The position numbers and the translations under genes were made by a program. Shown here one piece after another: positions 58,783 to 64,000 of a stretch of DNA of 64,000 nucleotides. The notes below the pieces were generated by a model. The model did not search any database and had not been told where the DNA came from. It saw nothing but the letters and a program-made list of their open reading frames with translations. Where the stretch lies: positions 22,371,641 through 22,435,640 of the forward strand of contig NW_023601433.1 of NCBI RefSeq assembly GCF_014898055.3. Direction: 5' to 3'. Every line of letters starts with the position of its first letter. Within the stretch, counting starts at the first letter, position 1. Source of the stretch: Talpa occidentalis. Its lineage: Eukaryota > Chordata > Mammalia > Eulipotyphla > Talpidae.

Positions 58783-61370
58783 CTAAAATGGAGTTTTCTA
58801 AGGATCATGACCAGTAGGCATAGATTTATTCATTATGAAGTAGCTAAAGATTAAGTAGACATTAATTAAAGATCCTCACTATTTCCCAACTGACAGTCAA
58901 TTGGGAAAATCAAATCTCAGTGACTGGTCCCCAGGGCCACTTCTGGGCACATGCAGGGGTAGAGGACCCGAAAGCAGCTCTTCTGGTTTCTTATCCTTTG
59001 CACGGTCACAGTGCTGCCCACCTTTCATGTTCGTATTTACCTTCTTTGGAAGAAAAACAAAAAAAGCTGCTTGCTTCCATGTGGGTGAGTGGTTCAGCAG
59101 GAGCCCTGGAGAGGGTGGGAGGGTGACTTTAGAGGGTCAGCAGTGGGAGGTGAGGGCTGCATCCCTCCAGGAAAGGGTGAGGGCTGCAGGTGGGCGCCAT
59201 AGCACAGACTAGCTCAGCTGGACACCCTGGGCAACCAGTTATGATGCTGACCTTAGGATGACTGTTCAGCCAGTGGACAAGTCCTATGGCGACAGAACTC
59301 GTGTGGCGCGTGTGGTAATCACAGCTGCGTCTCTGACAAGGCAATGATTAGGACCGAGTCAGTGAGCCTCCATGTCCACTCATTGCAAAGGACAGGTGAC
59401 CCCACAAGGGTTACTAATTCTGCTGTGATGCAGCCTCAGATCTTCACAGACTCTGGGTTTTCATTACAAGGTCAGTATAAGGACAGTGGCAAGAGGTGGC
59501 TGTTGGCTGCAGGCCCTGTGAAGACAGCACTTCACGAAATCCCCTTGCTGCCTGTTAGTGAATAATTCTGAATTCCCCAAAGTGGTCCATTGGCCGTTCT
59601 CAATTTATATGTATGTTAGATGGCAAAATTCACTAAGTCAGTGTTTGGAAGCTGAAATGTCCTCTCACAGAGGCGACATCATATATGGCAGTGAGTGAGG
59701 TGCTAGGGCACGCGGCGCTCACCTCCTTACCCTGCAGAGAACGCGCCTATTAATACTCTAAAACCTGGCCACCGTGTGTAGCAGATATTGGTGGGATCAC
59801 ATCCCGCCAGCCCCCCAGGAGATTCACAAGTTCCCTGCCCTCAAGCCCATTCTCCCCTGCAGAGCAGCCCTGGCCGGGCACATGGAAGGGCTGGCTCTGA
59901 AGGGGAGGTGGGGGGGTGGAAGGGGGATGGGACAGAAGCCCTCCCGGGGATCCACCCGGTTACAGCCAGTCCTCACGTGACTCCTTTATATTATTAAATA
60001 TAACATTCATTCTTTCTTAATCCTGCAGTAATGAGTATCCATTTTAGAAAACTTGGAAAACAAGGAGAAGGAAGTTTAATTATTCTGTATTCTCAGCAAT
60101 TTGGTTGGTAAACTCAGGCGAATTTATAACTTTGCCTCATGTTTATAGCTTGCTCTTCGTGTCACACTTTTCATGTCACTAAATATCTTCCTGCCACATT
60201 TGAAAATGAGTAAATATTCCATCATTTATTTAACCAATGACTAGGTTATTAGGGCTACCAGATTTTTCTGTCATAAATAATCCTGTGATGAAGCCCAAGG
60301 GCCTGTGATCTTTGAGTGGATTCACTATTATTCCCTTTGGGAGGAAGGATGTGCCTTATTTAGGGTGTTTAATAACCGATTGCAAAGCACCTTCTAGCCC
60401 CAGTGTGTGAGAAGACATACCTCCTCCTCCCAACACTTGATGTTATTAGAGCATCTCAAAATACCTGCTTACATTGATTTAAAAATGGTGACAAAAATTA
60501 AAAATTGAACAACTAAACATCCAGATTCTGTGGCCTTTAAAAAAAATTGGTGAGCTCAGACATTTTTATATGTTTATGAACCCATTTGTAAATTGGCTGC
60601 TTCCTTCTGGAAATCACAACACCAGAGTCTAGGGATGCTTATGGCCCTTGCAGAGGAAGTGAAGGGATCCAGGTTTTATTACCCTTTGAAATGTAAACAC
60701 ATTGCTTTGGGCAGATAAACCTGCAAAACTTCCCAGGGTAATTAATTCTCTGTCTCTCCCTCCCAAGCCCTACTCTCCCCGACTCATCCTTTGACCCCCC
60801 ACTGCCCGAGGTGGAGGATCACCCACCTAATTCATTCTTCCCCTCTGCCCGGGGCGGGGTGCTGAGATTCAGAGGTGCTGCTCGGGTTTGGCACTGTGAG
60901 CTTTGAAGACACAGGAATGGAGGAACGGAGGGTAAATGGGATTCCCGAGGCAATGGCCTATCACCAGAGCCTTAAGGTCAAGAGATCGGAAATGTCCATC
61001 TACCCCAGCACACACTTGGGTTAGTTCCAGTTTTTGATTATCTTAAATAAACTTGTTATGAATGCACAGATACTGGATAGTCACTGCACTTATTTGGTAT
61101 TTACCTAGGAGTAGAATTAGTGGTTCGGAGTGTAGGTGTGTGTTTAATTTTAGTAATGTTAAGTAGTGAAAAAAACCCAAAAAACCAATTTAGATGCCCA
61201 CCAAGTGGTTTAAATCTAGTTGTTTTAAATCTTTCCTGACTTGATGTTTTTGTTCTAATCTTCTACTTTTAGTCATTGTGGTAAATTTTAATATTTTATA
61301 TGTCTTTTAATAAATTACTGCCACATGTCATATTTTTTACTTTTCCACTTCATTTACTTTTTTTAATGGA
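58783..61370. other. Intergenic sequence
   Basis: No gene recognised. Weak old-LINE resemblance near 60000-60300 and 61010-61150 (antisense L1M-like ggtatttacctaggagtaga). A G-rich patch lies near 59900. Confidence 0.45.
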
Positions 61371-61478
61371 AGTACAATTTTATTAATTTATTTATTTTTT
61401 AAATATTGTATATATTTTACATGATTTTTCATTTTTGTACAATGCATGCATTTTCATCTTGGTTATAGCCCCTGTACA
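61371..61478 (-). mobile_element. Very short 5'-truncated L1 3' end
   Basis: About 100 bases matching the terminal 3'UTR of the same L1 family in reverse orientation (tgcatgcattttcat block followed by the AT-rich tail). Imperfect flanking duplications ttcatttactttt and ttcgtttactttt support retrotransposition. Confidence 0.75.
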
Positions 61479-61580
61479 TTTCGTTTACTTTTAAAATAGA
61501 TCTTTAAGTCTTCCTCAGCTATAGATACTACATTTTTATAAGAACACCCTACTTTCAGGATTTTATACATTACTTTTTAT

Positions 61581-61859
61581 TTAAAAAATATTTATTTATT
61601 TATGCATACAAGAACCGGGGTACAGGCTAGAAGTGCGGGGGAGGGGTGACAGGATTCACCAGAGACAAGAGTGGGGAACAGAACAGGCAGCCTGACTGAA
61701 ATACACTGCTGAGGGGAGTAGCGGGTGAGACAGGAGAGGTCTGCTACGCCACTGGGTCAGCTTCCTGGCCGGCCAGGGTTCGAACTTGAACTCATGCTGC
61801 ATAGGCTGCAGATAGCTTCACAGTGCTGTGCTTAACCCCTTGCACCACCAGGGCGGCCC
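61581..61859 (-). mobile_element. tRNA-derived SINE, older subfamily
   Basis: Older-type body. Near-perfect duplications tacattactttttat (61566-61580) and tacattactttttaa (from 61860). Confidence 0.93.
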
Positions 61860-62169
61860 TACATTACTTTTTAATACAAAATTCTGGTTATATTTCCTTT
61901 ATGATATTTTTTACCCTTGCATCTACTCCCTAAAAATAATTCCTTTTCCTGTCTGCGTTTCACATTTCTTTTTGACAGGGTGTTTTGTAATTTCTCTTTC
62001 AACCTAGGAGATGGTATCCAATACCTCACTTCTAAGTTTTGTCTTATCCTGATCCATCAAAATGACACAGCATAAATATTAAGCTGAAATAAATTCATTG
62101 TAGATTATTCTCAAACCTCCTTCCTACTGAACTAAGTTACCTCACAAAGGCTGACTTGGACTCACATCT

Positions 62170-62350
62170 GGGTTACATAGCTTATAAGCCATGTGACTTT
62201 AGGCAAGTTGCTTACCCTCTCAGAGGCTGGGTTCATCATCTGTAGAGTATCAGTCCTTAGGGTTGTTGGAATGATAAATGATATAGTGTATATAAGGCAT
62301 CTAGCATGTAATAAATTCTCAGTAAATATTCACTTCCTTCTGCAGAGACA
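62170..62350 (+). mobile_element. MIR-like SINE fragment
   Basis: agccatgtgactttaggcaa, ggttcatcatctgtagagta and gcatgtaataaattctcag match the MIR layout well. Confidence 0.8.
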
Positions 62351-63720
62351 TTAGAGGCCTCTTTATTACATTTGCCTCATTAGTTCAAAGCTAGTAAAAT
62401 TAGAGATTCTCTTACTTATCTGGTCCCTGCACTGCCTGTTTGACTTCATTTCACGACTGGTTTTTCCCAGTACCCCAGGTGATCTAAACATCCTAGATGA
62501 CACTCCTGATCTTACTCCATGACACAAATAATTCAATATAAAACTTTATCTTTGATTATCAGAAGGCTACTAGTGGAAACAGTGCTCTTGCAGTTATGTT
62601 TTGAGAGTCTTCCATGCTTTTGTGGGCACAATCTGCTTTCTTGGGCCACATTTTGCACACATTCCTTAGCCCTTGACATTTACATCTGTCTTCTAGAGGG
62701 GTGGGCCACTGGCTCCCTAATTTAGCTGCAACTTTGCTAAGCAGCCTGGGGTGGAGGCAGCACTTTATACTCTGGATCCAACTTCTTCCCCAATGGCCAG
62801 AAATCCAGCTGTGCTCGTAGGTGAACTTGCTCCCCCAGTCTGCTTGACCCCATCCTATGTCTGCAATTTTAAAATGGATTGCTGAACAATGGGGGAATGA
62901 ATCTTCAAGATGCTCCAAAGCAGTGATGCCAAAGAGTAGGCAGTTTGTGTGGCAGTAGGTGGCTTGGAGATTCTTCCCTTTTCTTGTCTTTGCCCCTCCC
63001 TCCCACCCCTGTGCATACATGCTCCAAGGGCCTGGCATCCAAAGGGACCAGCTTGCTAAGTAAAGCTTCCTTGTTGATTAAGGGTCAAAAGCATGTTTTC
63101 CCACCATGGGTAAGCCCCGGTGCCATTCAGAACAAGGAGTGCTGATGGAGGGCAGGATGTACAGTTTCTCTTGGAAGCTCATCAAGGAACGTGCTGACAG
63201 TATGGTGATGCAAGCTCCATGGATAGTTCCAGATAAGGCACCTCCGCTCATGGCCTTTGCAGGGAGCTGATCATCAGGACTGTCATCTGGGTTTTGAGGC
63301 CTGTCCTTTCCTCTGAGCTCCTGGGCCAGGTCTCTAAAGGGCCCTAAACCAATACCCTTCAGGAGACTCATTAATTCATTCCACAAATAAATCAGTCCTC
63401 TCACTCCAATTGTGGGCTCCTCTCATTTGTCTTGTTTCTGGTCCATCATTTTCTCAGGCCATTCTTTTCAGACTCTCAAAAGAGGTGTGATTTATTGCTC
63501 TAAGTGGAGTGCTTCAGTAGCAGAAACTCTAGACAACCCCTGTGGCCCCATAGTCATTTGTTCCTTCTTATGTAGTAATAGGGCTTTTATCTGGGTAGTG
63601 AAGTATCAAGGCCCTTGTCCCTGGGTGTGGTTAGATACTAAGTTGTGGCCAAAGGACTGCAAGTGAAATTGTTAGGTGGGACTTCTGGGTCATATGCTTA
63701 AAGGGAGGGGGCGTGATCAA
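62351..63720. other. Intergenic sequence, nothing recognised
   Basis: A 159-residue minus-strand open frame (62559-63038) and a 108-residue one (63078-63404) show no domains or splice context that I can support. Confidence 0.45.
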
Positions 63721-63998
63721 TTTTTTTTTTTTTTAAGATTTATTTATTTATTTTATACAAGAACCGGGGTACAGGACAGAGGCACGGGAGGGTGAGAGGA
63801 TTCACCAGAGACAGAGTGGGGAGCAGAACAAGCCGAATGACGAAATACACTGCTGAGGGGAGCAGTGGGTGTGACAGTAGAGGTCTGCCACGCCATGTGG
63901 TACCCTTGCTGGCCAGCCGGGATTGAGCCAGCACTGCAGAGGCTACGGACAGCTTCATAGCGTGGTACTCAACCGCCTGTGCCACCAGGGGAGGCCTG
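63721..63998 (-). mobile_element. tRNA-derived SINE at window end
   Basis: Older-type copy with T-run, aagatttatttattt tail complement, body and tRNA-like head ending at gaggcc. The right flank is cut by the window edge. Confidence 0.92.
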
Positions 63999-64000
63999 GC

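Overview
This is nuclear DNA from a placental mammal. It contains one protein-coding gene with introns, a GC-rich CpG-island promoter, many retrotransposons (LINE-1, tRNA-derived SINEs, ancient L1M/L2/MIR/hAT remnants, LTR remnants) and simple repeats. There are no operons, phage or CRISPR features. The young SINE family has a tRNA-like head and a roughly 280 bp body. I do not recognise it as Alu, B1/B2, CAN, ERE, CHR or VES, so the host is probably neither a primate, mouse/rat, carnivore, horse nor whale; I cannot name the order.

The gene is RAB4A, on the minus strand. All seven coding exons are present with matching splice phases: 44464-44494, 31228-31308, 28936-29050, 16995-17057, 15429-15583, 13743-13838 and 10059-10174. 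Joined, they give a 218-residue Rab GTPase, the same length as human RAB4A, with intact nucleotide-binding motifs and a C-terminal Cys-Gly-Cys prenylation site. A splice donor just after the stop codon implies one more, non-coding exon. The best candidate begins at 4723. The promoter is a CpG island at about 44100-45400, and 45.4-64 kb is upstream intergenic DNA with no gene that I recognise.

Intron 3 (17058-28935) holds a nearly full-length, young L1 at 20121-27140, antisense to RAB4A and flanked by a perfect 13 bp target-site duplication. Its 5'UTR is an array of ten tandem monomers of about 189 bp. ORF1 is intact. ORF2 is broken by three single-base indels, all inside A-runs. The same family left short 5'-truncated copies near 55.8 and 61.4 kb.

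The most functionally suggestive observation is a SINE inserted in intron 6 with its A-rich tail ending only about 26 bp from the exon 7 splice acceptor. Intron 5 uses a GC donor. The remaining DNA is old repeats, simple repeats and unannotated intron or intergenic sequence.
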